From an uncultured Candidatus Melainabacteria bacterium (GTDB lineage Bacteria > Cyanobacteriota > Vampirovibrionia > Gastranaerophilales > Gastranaerophilaceae): a stretch of 64,000 nucleotides of DNA. Below, piece after piece: positions 49,980 through 58,999 of this stretch (position 1 is the first letter of the stretch; each line of letters begins with the position of its first letter). The notes beneath the pieces were generated by a model. It saw only the letters and a list, made by a program, of their open reading frames with translations, was not told the DNA's origin and did no database searches. Where the stretch lies: contig CAKUZB010000001.1 of assembly GCA_934717745.1 (NCBI GenBank), positions 310,001 through 374,000 on the forward strand. The letters are read 5' to 3'. The position numbers and the translations under genes are program-made.

Positions 49980-51764
49980 GTGATTTTAGATAAAATAAAC
50001 TCACCAAAAGACTTGAAACAAGTATCTTTCAGTGAAATGTCGACTTTAGCCGATGAAATGAGAGAATTAATCATTAATAAGACCGAAGCCGTAGGTGGAC
50101 ACATGGCTCCAAATTTAGGTATTGTTGAAGCAACTATTGCGCTTCATTATGTATTTAATTCTCCGGTAGATAAATTTATATTTGATGTTTCTCATCAATG
50201 CTATACACATAAAATGATAACAGGTAGAAAAGAAACTTTTACCGACCCTGAACAATATTCAAAATATACAGGATTTACAGCACCTGAAGAAAGTGAACAT
50301 GATATTTTTAAAGTGGGACATACTTCTACTTCTGTAAGTTTAGCAAGTGGTATTGCCGTTGCAAGGGACATGCAAGGCGATAATTTTAATGTTATTACTA
50401 TTATTGGTGATGGCTCATTAAGTGGAGGGCAAGCCTTTGAAGGTTTGGATAATGCTTCGAAATTGAACTCTAATTTTATCGTAATTGTCAATGATAATGA
50501 AATGTCTATCGCTGAAAACGTTGGCGGATTATATGATAATTTGAGAATGCTACGTGAAACAAAAGGTGCATATGAATGCAATTACTTTAAAGCGTTAGGT
50601 TTTGATTATATTTACGAAGAAGAAGGTAATAATGTTGAAAAATTAATATCTTTATTTGAAAAAGTAAAAGATATTAATCACCCAATCGTTGTTCATATTC
50701 ATACTTTAAAGGGTAAAGGTTATGAACCTGCTGTTGCAAATAAAGAAAAATTCCATAACAGATTGTCTGCAAAAGCAAGAGCAACAAATGCTTTGGTTGA
50801 TGAAACTTATGCTTCATTAACTACAGATTTTCTTTTAAATAAAGCCTCTCAAGATAAAAATTTAATTGCGGTTAATGCCGCAACTCCGGGTGGTACAGGT
50901 TTGACTCAGGAGTTTAGAAAATCAATGGGCAAACAATTTGTTGACGTTGGTATTTGTGAAGAACATGCTATGGCATTCATTTCAGGTCTTGCAAAAACGG
51001 GTGCAAATCCATTCTTTGTTGTTCAAAGTTCGTTTTTACAAAGAACTTATGACCAAATGTCGCAAGATATTTGTTTGAACAATTCTCCAATGACAATGCT
51101 TGTTTATAATGGTGAAATTTCAAATATGGACGCAACTCACTTGGGTATTTTTGATATTCCATTAGTTTCAAATATTCCGAATATGGTTTACTTAGCACCA
51201 TCTTGTAAAGAAGAATATTTGGCAATGTTAGAATATGCTTATAAAAATAAAAAACACCCTTTGGCGATTAGATTGCCTAAAGAACCTGTTGTTTCTACAG
51301 GTATCAAGGATACCACCGATTATTCAATTTTAAATAAATTTAAAGTTGAAGAACGTGGTAAGACTGTTGCTATCATTGGTGTGGGTAATTTCTTAAGATT
51401 AGCAAAAAATGTTCAATTTGAATTAAAAAATAGATTTGGTATTGAAGCAACTGTTATCAATCCTAGATTTATTTCAGGTTTAGATGAAAAATTATTGAAT
51501 GAGTTAAAAGAAGACCATTCTTTGGTTGTAACATTAGAAAATGGTTGTGTAGATGGTGGTTTTGGTGAAAAAATTGCTAAATTCTACGGTAATTCTGATA
51601 TGAAGGTTATTGTTAGAGGTGCTGATAAAGAATTTACAGATAAAGTTTCCGTTGACGAATTATATAACAGATACCGTTTAACAAAAGAACAAATTACACA
51701 AGATATTGAAGCAGTCTTAGAAAAAGATAATCTCTTACAAAGAGTTTATGTGAGATTAAGATGA
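49980..51764 (+). CDS. dxs: 1-deoxy-D-xylulose-5-phosphate synthase family protein
   Basis: The 594-residue protein starts at GTG 49980, seven bases after AAAGGA. The thiamine-pyrophosphate site is GDGSLSGGQAFEGLDNAS then NDNEMSIAENVGG. HYVFNSPVDKFIFDVSHQCY, KVGHTSTSVSLASG and GICEEHAMAFISGLA match DXS rather than transketolase. DXS condenses pyruvate and glyceraldehyde-3-phosphate in the MEP isoprenoid pathway. The protein is about 30-40 residues shorter than usual DXS, and HQCYTHKMITG differs from the common HQ-A/S-Y-x-HK form, so it may be a divergent DXS or a DXS-like paralogue. Confidence 0.75.
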   Translation: MILDKINSPKDLKQVSFSEMSTLADEMRELIINKTEAVGGHMAPNLGIVEATIALHYVFNSPVDKFIFDVSHQCYTHKMITGRKETFTDPEQYSKYTGFTAPEESEHDIFKVGHTSTSVSLASGIAVARDMQGDNFNVITIIGDGSLSGGQAFEGLDNASKLNSNFIVIVNDNEMSIAENVGGLYDNLRMLRETKGAYECNYFKALGFDYIYEEEGNNVEKLISLFEKVKDINHPIVVHIHTLKGKGYEPAVANKEKFHNRLSAKARATNALVDETYASLTTDFLLNKASQDKNLIAVNAATPGGTGLTQEFRKSMGKQFVDVGICEEHAMAFISGLAKTGANPFFVVQSSFLQRTYDQMSQDICLNNSPMTMLVYNGEISNMDATHLGIFDIPLVSNIPNMVYLAPSCKEEYLAMLEYAYKNKKHPLAIRLPKEPVVSTGIKDTTDYSILNKFKVEERGKTVAIIGVGNFLRLAKNVQFELKNRFGIEATVINPRFISGLDEKLLNELKEDHSLVVTLENGCVDGGFGEKIAKFYGNSDMKVIVRGADKEFTDKVSVDELYNRYRLTKEQITQDIEAVLEKDNLLQRVYVRLR

Positions 51765-51796
51765 ATTTTTAGCAAATATTTTAAACTTAATAAATA

Positions 51797-51826
51797 GAAA
51801 CCTGTCTTTCGCAGGTTTCATTTTTT
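51797..51826 (+). terminator. Rho-independent terminator after dxs
   Basis: GAAACCTG and CAGGTTTC pair around TCTTTCG, followed by a T-rich tract. Confidence 0.85.
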
Positions 51827-51846
51827 ATAAAATGAAAGGATAAAAT

Positions 51847-52263
51847 ATGTATACAATTAAAGAAGTTGCAAAAAAAATGGACATTTCTGAACATACATTG
51901 CGTTTTTGGGCAAAATGCGGTTTTTTCCCTTTTGTACAAAGAAATTCAAATAATATAAGAATGTTTTCAGAAGACGATTTAAATTGGGTTAAAATTGTAA
52001 AATGTTTGCGTTCTGTCGGAACTGAAAACAAAGCGATAAAAAGGTATATTGACTTGTGTATAATCGGTGATTCTACTATTGAGGAACGCTATAATATTAT
52101 TTTAGCAACAAAGAAAAAAGCATTGGAACAATTAGATGAGTTGAATAATCAATTAAAAATCTTGGATTACAAAGAAGAATATTATCAAAATTTGATAAAA
52201 AACCATTTAAAGGATAGATTTAATCCTATGAATAGTACAAAAGATGTGGTAGAAGTTGGCTAG
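51847..52263 (+). CDS. MerR-family transcriptional regulator
   Basis: This 138-residue protein has an N-terminal winged helix (MYTIKEVAKKMDISEHTLRF, then GFFPFVQRNSNNIRMFSEDD), a wing-associated helix and a long C-terminal coiled coil (KKKALEQLDELNNQLKILDY) for dimerisation. No Cys-based metal site is seen in the C-terminus, so the effector is probably not a soft metal. MerR proteins twist promoters with long spacers. The target is unknown. An AAAGGA ribosome site precedes ATG 51847. Confidence 0.88.
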   Translation: MYTIKEVAKKMDISEHTLRFWAKCGFFPFVQRNSNNIRMFSEDDLNWVKIVKCLRSVGTENKAIKRYIDLCIIGDSTIEERYNIILATKKKALEQLDELNNQLKILDYKEEYYQNLIKNHLKDRFNPMNSTKDVVEVG

Positions 52264-52346
52264 TTTAACTATATAAAATTATTGCCAAAATAAAATAAAA
52301 ATGTTATTTTAGAATATGTAAAATTTAATAAGCACAGAGGTATATT

Positions 52347-53114
52347 ATGACTTTAAACTTAGACTTGTTGGATAACGTAAACGGTGAAGAAAACCGAATC
52401 GTTTTTTATAGTGAAGATAAATCAATTGAAGATTTAACAGATGATGAATTTGATTTGTTAGAAAACTTTGATTTGTATGTAAACGGTTCTCGTAATACCG
52501 TAAGGGTTAAAATCAAGGAACGCAAAGACGTTGAAAAGTTTTTAAGACGTGAAGGGTTATATCTTACAATTACCGGAAACGACAACACCATTGATTTAGG
52601 TTTAATTCATTATAATGTAAATCCAATATTAAATATTACCGGTTTGCAAGTTTATGTTGGCGGAGTTGCTGATGAGTTTATTGCTCACGAGTTACCACGT
52701 TATGCAAATAATTGTAATGTAAAAATTGGAGATGATACAGTATTTTGTGGAACAAGAATTTATCTTCAAGACGACAATTCTTCTGTAACTATTGGAAAAA
52801 ATTGTATGTTTTCTTGGGGAATTGATGTTTGGTGTACTGATGTTCACACAATTCTTGATTTAGACGGCAATATCCAAAATTATGGGAAAAGCATTGAAAT
52901 TCAAGACCATGTTTGGGTTGGTAAAGATTGTAAAATTGGTAAAAATACTAAAATCTCAAAAGACAGTATTGTTGGTTGGAACAGTGTTGTAACAAAAGAA
53001 TTTGATGACGCAAATGTTGTTATTGCTGGTAATCCTGCACAAATTGTTAAAACCGGTATAAATTGGGACGCACGAGATATTCAAAATTATAAATTATATA
53101 AACAAAATAATTAA
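52347..53114 (+). CDS. Hexapeptide-repeat (LbH) acyltransferase
   Basis: This 255-residue protein has a beta-rich N-terminal region with internal network-like strands (LYVNGSRNTVRVKIKER, LYLTITGNDNTIDLGLIHYN) and a left-handed beta-helix at about 120-235. The beta-helix carries SVTIGKNCMFSWGIDVWCTD, IEIQDHVWVGKDCKIGKNTK and VVIAGNPAQIVKTG. The ending matches capsule/LPS O-acetyltransferases that use acetyl-CoA. The catalytic His is probably in CTDVHT. It forms a unit with the next acetyltransferase, 14 bases downstream. Confidence 0.8.
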   Translation: MTLNLDLLDNVNGEENRIVFYSEDKSIEDLTDDEFDLLENFDLYVNGSRNTVRVKIKERKDVEKFLRREGLYLTITGNDNTIDLGLIHYNVNPILNITGLQVYVGGVADEFIAHELPRYANNCNVKIGDDTVFCGTRIYLQDDNSSVTIGKNCMFSWGIDVWCTDVHTILDLDGNIQNYGKSIEIQDHVWVGKDCKIGKNTKISKDSIVGWNSVVTKEFDDANVVIAGNPAQIVKTGINWDARDIQNYKLYKQNN

Positions 53115-53128
53115 AAAGGTTTTTAATT

Positions 53129-53716
53129 ATGGACGAAAGAGAAAAAATGATAAATGGCTATGCCTATTATCCTGAAGATAGTAAAGAACTTTATAACGAT
53201 AGAATAAGAGTTAAGTCTTTATGTTGGGAATATAATAATCTTTGTCCTGATAAAATTAATGAAAGAAAAAAACTTATAAAAAAGATTGTTGGAAAATGTG
53301 GTGCAAAATATTTTATTGAACCTTCTTTTCAATGTGATTATGGATATAATATAGAAATTGGAAACAATTTTTATTCAAATCACAATCTGGTTATTTTGGA
53401 TTGTGCAAAAGTTAAGTTTGGTGATAACGTTTTTGTCGCACCAAATTGCGGATTTTATACTGCATGCCACCCTATTAATGCAGATATAAGAAACACCGGT
53501 TTAGAATATGCACTACCTATTACTGTAGGAAATAATGTTTGGATTGGCGGAAATGTAGTGGTGCTTGCTGGAGTTACTATAGGTGATAATGTAATTATAG
53601 GTGCGGGAAGTGTTGTAACAAAAAACATTCCGTCAAATGTTATTGCTGTGGGTAATCCTTGCAGAGTTTTGAAAGAAATTACAAACGATATAAAAGAGAA
53701 ATATAAGGTTTTATAA
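53129..53716 (+). CDS. Maltose/galactoside O-acetyltransferase-like protein
   Basis: This 195-residue protein matches the Maa/LacA/NodL group in length and motifs: MINGYAYYPEDSKELYNDR at the start, FIEPSFQCDYGYNIEIGNNF, the catalytic His in YTACHPINADIR, VWIGGNVVVLAGVTIGDNVI and VIAVGNPCRVLKEI. These enzymes acetylate sugar hydroxyls with acetyl-CoA. The true acceptor is unknown. It ends one base before the tcdA-like gene, so the three genes from 52347 likely form an operon. Confidence 0.87.
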   Translation: MDEREKMINGYAYYPEDSKELYNDRIRVKSLCWEYNNLCPDKINERKKLIKKIVGKCGAKYFIEPSFQCDYGYNIEIGNNFYSNHNLVILDCAKVKFGDNVFVAPNCGFYTACHPINADIRNTGLEYALPITVGNNVWIGGNVVVLAGVTIGDNVIIGAGSVVTKNIPSNVIAVGNPCRVLKEITNDIKEKYKVL

Positions 53717-53717
53717 G

Positions 53718-54440
53718 GTGTTAAACGAATTTTCACGATTAGAAATGTTACTGGGCGAAAATGCTATTGAAAAACTTGCAAAATCTCGTATTGCAGTTTT
53801 TGGAGTTGGCGGAGTTGGAGGTTATACTGTCGAGGCTCTTGCTCGAAGCGGTGTTGGTACATTGGTTTTAATTGACAACGACGTTGTTAGTCTGACCAAT
53901 ATTAATCGTCAAATTGTTGCACTTCACTCTACTGTTGGAAAATATAAAGTAGATGTTGCGAAAGAAAGAGTTTTAGATATTAATCCTAACTGTAAAGTTA
54001 ATGTTTTTAAAACTTTTTATAATAAGGATAATTCGAAAGAATTTGATTTATCTGAATATGATTATGTTGTTGATGCGATTGATACTGTTAGTGCAAAATT
54101 GACATTAATAGAAGAAACCAAGACTGTAAATGTTCCGATAATATGCTCTATGGGTGCCGGAAATAAATTAGACCCAACAATGTTTGAAGTTGATGACATT
54201 TCTAAAACTTCAGTTTGTCCTTTGGCAAAAGTAATTCGTCAAGAATTGAGAAAACGCAAAATCAAAGATGTAAAAGTGGTTTATTCTAAAGAAATTCCCA
54301 TTGTTCCAATTCAAACAGAATCTGCACAAATAGAGAAAATTTCGGGAAAATCCAGAGTTCCTGCAAGTTCTGCTTTTGTACCGTCTGTTGTGGGTTTAAT
54401 TATTGCAGGTGAAGTAGTTAAAGATTTGATTAAAGAATAA
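53718..54440 (+). CDS. tcdA: tRNA threonylcarbamoyladenosine dehydratase (TcdA/ThiF family)
   Basis: The 240-residue E1-like enzyme starts at GTG 53718 with AAGG upstream. It has FSRLEMLLGENAIEKLAKSR, the nucleotide-binding VFGVGGVGGYTVEALARSGV, LIDNDVVSLTNINRQ (the Arg contacts ATP phosphate) and VPASSAFVPSVVGLIIAGEV. TcdA cyclises t6A at position 37 of ANN-decoding tRNAs into ct6A using ATP. Length and motifs fit TcdA better than ThiF or MoeB, which work with carrier proteins. Confidence 0.88.
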   Translation: MLNEFSRLEMLLGENAIEKLAKSRIAVFGVGGVGGYTVEALARSGVGTLVLIDNDVVSLTNINRQIVALHSTVGKYKVDVAKERVLDINPNCKVNVFKTFYNKDNSKEFDLSEYDYVVDAIDTVSAKLTLIEETKTVNVPIICSMGAGNKLDPTMFEVDDISKTSVCPLAKVIRQELRKRKIKDVKVVYSKEIPIVPIQTESAQIEKISGKSRVPASSAFVPSVVGLIIAGEVVKDLIKE

Positions 54441-54465
54441 TAAATATTTTAATTTATATAAATTT

Positions 54466-54504
54466 AAAAGGCGGTTTTGACAAAGTCAAAACCGCCTTTT
54501 TGTA
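54466..54504. terminator. Bidirectional Rho-independent terminator
   Basis: Sixteen-base perfect arms (AAAAGGCGGTTTTGAC and its complement) around AAA, between convergent tcdA and pckA. Confidence 0.9.
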
Positions 54505-54524
54505 TAATCTCAAAAACTAATAAT

Positions 54525-56114
54525 TTAGTTTTTTGCTTTTGGTCCTGCTTCAACGATTTCTGCCGGCATGTTTGGATATTTTGCTTTGAAGTTATCTTCA
54601 AACATTTTAGCCAATTTGTTTGCTTGTTCGTCGTAAGCATTTTTGTCTTCCCACATTCCACGAGCATCTAGTTTTTCGTCAGGAACGTTAGGACAAGTTG
54701 TCGGATAATCAACATTGAATACATCGTGGTGTTTGAATTCAACATTGTCGAATGAACCGTTTAATGCTGCTGTAACCATTGCTCTTGTATATGCTAATTT
54801 CATACGTTTAGCACCCATAGAAGCAGAGCCGCCAGCCCAACCTGTGTTTACTAAGTAAACTTTTGTTCCGTATTTATCTAATTTATCACCTAACATTTTT
54901 GCATAAACAGATGCGTCCATTGGCATAAATGGTTCGCCGAATAATGTTGAGAATGTAGGAACAGGTTCAGTAATACCTCTTTCAGTTCCGGCTAATTTAG
55001 AAGTGAAGCCTGTAACGAAGTGGTACATTGCAGCATTTTTATCCAATCTGCTGATAGGAGGTAATACACCGAAAGCATCTGCTGTTAAGAATACAACAAC
55101 TTTTGGAATACCGCCTTTTGATGGGATTGCTGCATTGTTAATGTAGTTAATTGGATAACCAACACGAGTATTTTCTGTTAATGAACCGTCATCGAAGTCG
55201 AATTCACGAGTTTCTTCGTTCATGATAACATTTTCTACTAAAGAACCAAATTTGATAGCATTGTAAATATCAGGTTCATGTTCTTCAGATAGGTTAATAC
55301 ATTTAGCATAGCAACCACCTTCAAAGTTGAATACGCCATCTGGCGACCAACCGTGTTCATCATCACCGATTAATTTACGAGCAGGGTCTGCTGACAAAGT
55401 TGTTTTACCTGTACCTGATAAACCAAAGAATACTGCTGTTTCATGAGTTTCTGGGTCCATGTTTGCTGAGCAGTGCATTGGAAGAACGTTTTTCTTAGTC
55501 ATTACATAGTTCATTGTAGCAAATACTGATTTTTTGATTTCACCTGAGTATTGAGAACCAGCAATGATAATCATGTGTGCTTCATAATCAATTGCAATAC
55601 ATGCTTCTGAATTTACGCCATCTCTTTCAGGGTCGCATTTGAAACCAGGAGCACAAATAATTGTGTAGTCTGCTTCACCGTATGATGCTAATTCATCTGC
55701 TGTTGGTCTGATTAATAAATCGTGAATGAATAAATTTTGAGATGCCAATTCGTTGATTACTCTGAATTTTTGAGTATAAGTTTTGTCTGCACCGGCAAAA
55801 CCATCAAAAATAAATACATCTTTGTCATTCAAGTATTGAATCATTTGTTCTTTTATTGCGTTAAATTTTTCTCTTGAAATAGGTCTGTTAACTTTACCCC
55901 AAGCGATTTCGTTGTGGATACCGTCTGTATCAACGATGAATTTATCTTTAGGTGAACGACCTGTATATTTACCGGTTGTTACAACTAAAGCACCTTTGTT
56001 TGATAATTTACCTTCATTACGTCTGATTGCAAATTCAGTTAATTGTGCCGGAGTTAAATTACGATAAACGGCTTTAGCGTTTATGCCTAATTTTTCAATT
56101 CCATAAGTTTCCAT
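54525..56114 (-). CDS. pckA: Phosphoenolpyruvate carboxykinase (ATP)
   Basis: This 529-residue enzyme has the ATP-type PEPCK signatures: VVTTGKYTGRSPKDKFIVD, MHCSANMDPETHETAVFFGL, the kinase loop GLSGTGKTTLSADPARKLIG, DDEHGWSPDGVFNFEGGCYA and VNTGWAGGSASMGAKRMKL. It interconverts oxaloacetate plus ATP with PEP plus CO2. In fermentative gut bacteria it often runs towards oxaloacetate and succinate. The ribosome site AAGGAGGT is strong, consistent with high expression. It is transcribed alone. Confidence 0.97.
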   Translation of the reverse strand: METYGIEKLGINAKAVYRNLTPAQLTEFAIRRNEGKLSNKGALVVTTGKYTGRSPKDKFIVDTDGIHNEIAWGKVNRPISREKFNAIKEQMIQYLNDKDVFIFDGFAGADKTYTQKFRVINELASQNLFIHDLLIRPTADELASYGEADYTIICAPGFKCDPERDGVNSEACIAIDYEAHMIIIAGSQYSGEIKKSVFATMNYVMTKKNVLPMHCSANMDPETHETAVFFGLSGTGKTTLSADPARKLIGDDEHGWSPDGVFNFEGGCYAKCINLSEEHEPDIYNAIKFGSLVENVIMNEETREFDFDDGSLTENTRVGYPINYINNAAIPSKGGIPKVVVFLTADAFGVLPPISRLDKNAAMYHFVTGFTSKLAGTERGITEPVPTFSTLFGEPFMPMDASVYAKMLGDKLDKYGTKVYLVNTGWAGGSASMGAKRMKLAYTRAMVTAALNGSFDNVEFKHHDVFNVDYPTTCPNVPDEKLDARGMWEDKNAYDEQANKLAKMFEDNFKAKYPNMPAEIVEAGPKAKN

Positions 56115-56224
56115 TATCTACCTCCTTAATGTAGTTTGTAAACAGTATTTATACCCTAATTTTATTACAAAAAACTTTTAATGCAATATTTTGTGTATAA
56201 AATACAATTAATCAACAATTAAGA

Positions 56225-57460
56225 CTAAGCAATAATATTAGAAAGCATTGAAATTAGTTCATTTTGCGGATTTGGATTAAAAATACCGATATTGCAAAGC
56301 ATTCCAATTACAATAATTAAAGCGGTAATTGATAAAATTAAATAGAAACCGCCCAATATTTTGAACTTTGTTGTGTTTTCTTTTTTTAAAACGGCAATTA
56401 AACAAGGCAGAACCCCAAATAGAGTTACGATACCTATTCCACCGGCAACGTTAAGTGCTTTGATAAAAATATCAGGATAAATTAAAGCGATAATTACTGG
56501 AGGAACAAAAGTTACCATGCGAATTACATATAGTTTATCAATTTTAAATATGTTATGCAAAATATCTTTTACGAAATTCATTAAGCCCAAACCGTTTGCA
56601 AGGAAAGAGGTTGTAATTGCAACCATTGAGAAAATAACTGCAAGAAGTGTGAATATATTAGAGTTTAAAACATTGCTCATAGGCACTGTTGCCGGAAGAT
56701 TATTTACGTATGCAGTAACCAAACCGTTTTCACCGCCTCTTTCAAGACAACCAATGCCACAGAAAGTCCACGCAATATTCATAATTGCTGCTGCTATCAT
56801 ACCAAAAATCATTGCTTTTCGAAGTAATGCTACGTCCCAATTTAATTCTTTGCAAAGTGTTGGAATAATATTATGGAAATGTGATGCTGTAACAACAAGT
56901 GGAATAGTCAATCCAAAATATTGCCAGTGAGTTTCAACTAATCTTGAAGAAGATATATTTGGAAGGCTCAATACAATTAAACCAACAAAAGCGATAAATA
57001 AACCTACAATTAATACTGTATTATATTTATGAATAATAGATAAATCCATTATTGTTAACACCACGAATATTGTTGAAAGTACTAATGCTACGTGAATATG
57101 TGTTCCTGTAATGCCTAAAATATCTGACATAATTTGAGTACCGCCCGAAATATACGCAATTAAAACACCATAAAGTAAGATTGCGTTTGTTGCAATTGCA
57201 ATCCATTTTCCAAACTTTCCGAGATAATGCCCATAAAGACTTGGATAGTCAAAGTGTTCGTCTTTTGCTTCACCGGCTTCTCTGGCAAGTACATCTGCTG
57301 TAAATAGCATCATTGAACTGTATAGAAGAATTGAAATTAGTGATGGAATTGCACCTACTAAACCCAAACTGATAGGAAGTGCTAAAATGCCCGCACCAAT
57401 TAGGTTTCCTACAACTAACCCTGTTGCGGCAATTACCGCAAAATTATTCTTATTTACCAT
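56225..57460 (-). CDS. Aromatic amino-acid permease (HAAAP family, TyrP/Mtr-like)
   Basis: This 411-residue protein has about 11 membrane helices. The first (AVIAATGLVVGNLIGAGILA then LPISLGLVGAIP) is the conserved substrate- and ion-binding unwound helix. LYSSMMLFTADVLAREA, VTASHFHNIIPTLCKELN and MVAITTSFLANGLGLMNFVK fit the tryptophan/tyrosine/serine permease group. These are proton symporters. Substrate specificity is not readable. A single gene with its own ribosome site (AGAGGAATTGT). Confidence 0.85.
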   Translation of the reverse strand: MVNKNNFAVIAATGLVVGNLIGAGILALPISLGLVGAIPSLISILLYSSMMLFTADVLAREAGEAKDEHFDYPSLYGHYLGKFGKWIAIATNAILLYGVLIAYISGGTQIMSDILGITGTHIHVALVLSTIFVVLTIMDLSIIHKYNTVLIVGLFIAFVGLIVLSLPNISSSRLVETHWQYFGLTIPLVVTASHFHNIIPTLCKELNWDVALLRKAMIFGMIAAAIMNIAWTFCGIGCLERGGENGLVTAYVNNLPATVPMSNVLNSNIFTLLAVIFSMVAITTSFLANGLGLMNFVKDILHNIFKIDKLYVIRMVTFVPPVIIALIYPDIFIKALNVAGGIGIVTLFGVLPCLIAVLKKENTTKFKILGGFYLILSITALIIVIGMLCNIGIFNPNPQNELISMLSNIIA

Positions 57461-57590
57461 ACAATTCCTCTTAAAAATTACAATTTATAGCCATAATAAA
57501 ACAACCATAACCTTTTTGCAAGTTTTTGTATCTATTTTTGACTTTTTGTGTGATAATTAAGTATCAATTTTATGAAAATTCGGAGTAAAT

Positions 57591-58307
57591 ATGCAAGTTG
57601 AAAAAGTAAGTAATTGTAGTAATGTCGATAATTTTTTTATAAGAAAAGTTTTAACCTCAAACGAACTTTCTGAAATTCAAAAAATTCAATTTATGAAAGA
57701 TAATCGAACTCAAATTAAAAAATCTATTGAAAATGATGCGATTTCTTGTGCAGAATTTAAAAATTTAATGGAAAATCGTCCTATAATTAAATTTAGACCT
57801 TTTAAAAATTCTTTTACAAAACGAGGAGATAAAATTCTTTTGGCTAAAACTTTAGGTATTCACCCTGAAAATGTTGAAGATTACATAAAAAATCTTACAA
57901 ATGACCTTAAAGAAACAAAAGATTTAGATTATCTAGATAACGAAACAATTAAAAAAGTTAGAACTTATGTTTATCGACATGGTTCAAAAGACGATGTTGT
58001 CGTGTTTTTAGATAATGAACTTAAAGATTCAAAAGATAAAGTAAAAACTTTGTATACCACTTTACATTATAACACTGGCGGGCTTGCAGACTATTTTGTA
58101 AGACCAATTCACAGAATGAGCAATGCAACTTTTACAAAATTGTATAATGTTGTAGATAAAAACTTGCAAAATGCTGAAAAAAACGGAGAAATTACAAAGG
58201 AATTTAAGGAAGCAACAGCAAAATGGGCTTTGGTGCAAATATATCAAATTCAACAAAATTCAAAACTTGTAAACGCATTCAAAGTAAGAAAAGATTTAAC
58301 AACGTAG
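57591..58307 (+). CDS. Unrecognised helical cytoplasmic protein
   Basis: This 238-residue protein starts at ATG 57591 after CGGAG. It has no signal or membrane segment. Composition is Lys/Asn/Asp/Thr-rich and helical. Notable stretches are KNSFTKRGDKILLAKTLGI, HPENVEDYIKNLTNDL, RTYVYRHGSKDDVVVFLDN and LHYNTGGLADYFVRPIHRMS. It ends nine bases before the TPR gene, so they are cotranscribed. It precedes the third zincin by two genes, so it could be a partner, but no motif supports that. Confidence 0.5.
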   Translation: MQVEKVSNCSNVDNFFIRKVLTSNELSEIQKIQFMKDNRTQIKKSIENDAISCAEFKNLMENRPIIKFRPFKNSFTKRGDKILLAKTLGIHPENVEDYIKNLTNDLKETKDLDYLDNETIKKVRTYVYRHGSKDDVVVFLDNELKDSKDKVKTLYTTLHYNTGGLADYFVRPIHRMSNATFTKLYNVVDKNLQNAEKNGEITKEFKEATAKWALVQIYQIQQNSKLVNAFKVRKDLTT

Positions 58308-58316
58308 GAGATAGTA

Positions 58317-58877
58317 ATGAAGTTTAATGAAACGGGTAAAAAATTAAATGATTTTTATCAAAAAGAATTAGAAGATATTCAACAAAAAATTAATAATGGT
58401 GAAAAAACATCTAAAAATTATTTTAGTGCTTATTTAATGTGCAGTGCTTTGAACATTGACGGTAATTCCGATAAAAAAATGATTGAACATTTTGCTAATT
58501 TGACAATAACTTCTTCTAAAGAAGATATTCAGATGAACAGAGATGTTGATAAAGCATATTATCAATTAGCAAAAATTTATTATGACAAAAAAGAAAAAAC
58601 AAACGGATTTTTCTGTATTAATAAAGCAATTGAATTAAATCCAAATTCCGGTGAAAGTTATATGTTAAGAGCCAAAATGTATAAAGATACAGGCAAAAAC
58701 GAAATAGAATCAAGAAGGGACTATGATAGAGCAAAAGAACTTTCTCCGGAATATTCAGAGTGTATTAACATGATAAAAAATCTCGACAGAGAAGATGATG
58801 TTTCTATCTCGAAATTTGAAATATTTTTAACATTGTTGATAATAATTATTCTTATTCTTTTAGATTTATGGCTTTAA
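58317..58877 (+). CDS. Tail-anchored TPR-like protein
   Basis: This 186-residue protein is helical, with a TPR-like region at about 75-150 (VDKAYYQLAKIYYDKKEKTN, CINKAIELNPNSGESYMLRA, SRRDYDRAKELSPEYSECIN) and one C-terminal membrane helix (FEIFLTLLIIIILILLDLWL) ending at the stop. It is therefore probably inserted post-translationally with the TPR part in the cytoplasm. Partners unknown. Confidence 0.6.
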   Translation: MKFNETGKKLNDFYQKELEDIQQKINNGEKTSKNYFSAYLMCSALNIDGNSDKKMIEHFANLTITSSKEDIQMNRDVDKAYYQLAKIYYDKKEKTNGFFCINKAIELNPNSGESYMLRAKMYKDTGKNEIESRRDYDRAKELSPEYSECINMIKNLDREDDVSISKFEIFLTLLIIIILILLDLWL

Positions 58878-58926
58878 TATTTTTTATAAAATTCTCTAAA
58901 ATGTAAAAAATAGTACTTTTCTAAAA

Positions 58927-58975
58927 ATTACAATTGTAATATTTTATTGTAATTTTATAATGAAGATGCTATACT
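58927..58975 (+). promoter_or_regulatory. Zincin 3 promoter with CopY/BlaI-like operator
   Basis: TTGTAA (58947-58952), 17 bases, TATACT (58970-58975) form a good promoter. ATTACAATTGTAAT, a perfect 14-base palindrome at 58927-58940, contains TACANNTGTA, the operator core of CopY/BlaI/MecI repressors. A half-site ATTGTAAT (58946-58953) overlaps the -35. No such repressor gene is in the window. Confidence 0.55.
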
Positions 58976-58999
58976 ATTTTAAAAATCAAGGAGTTTTTA

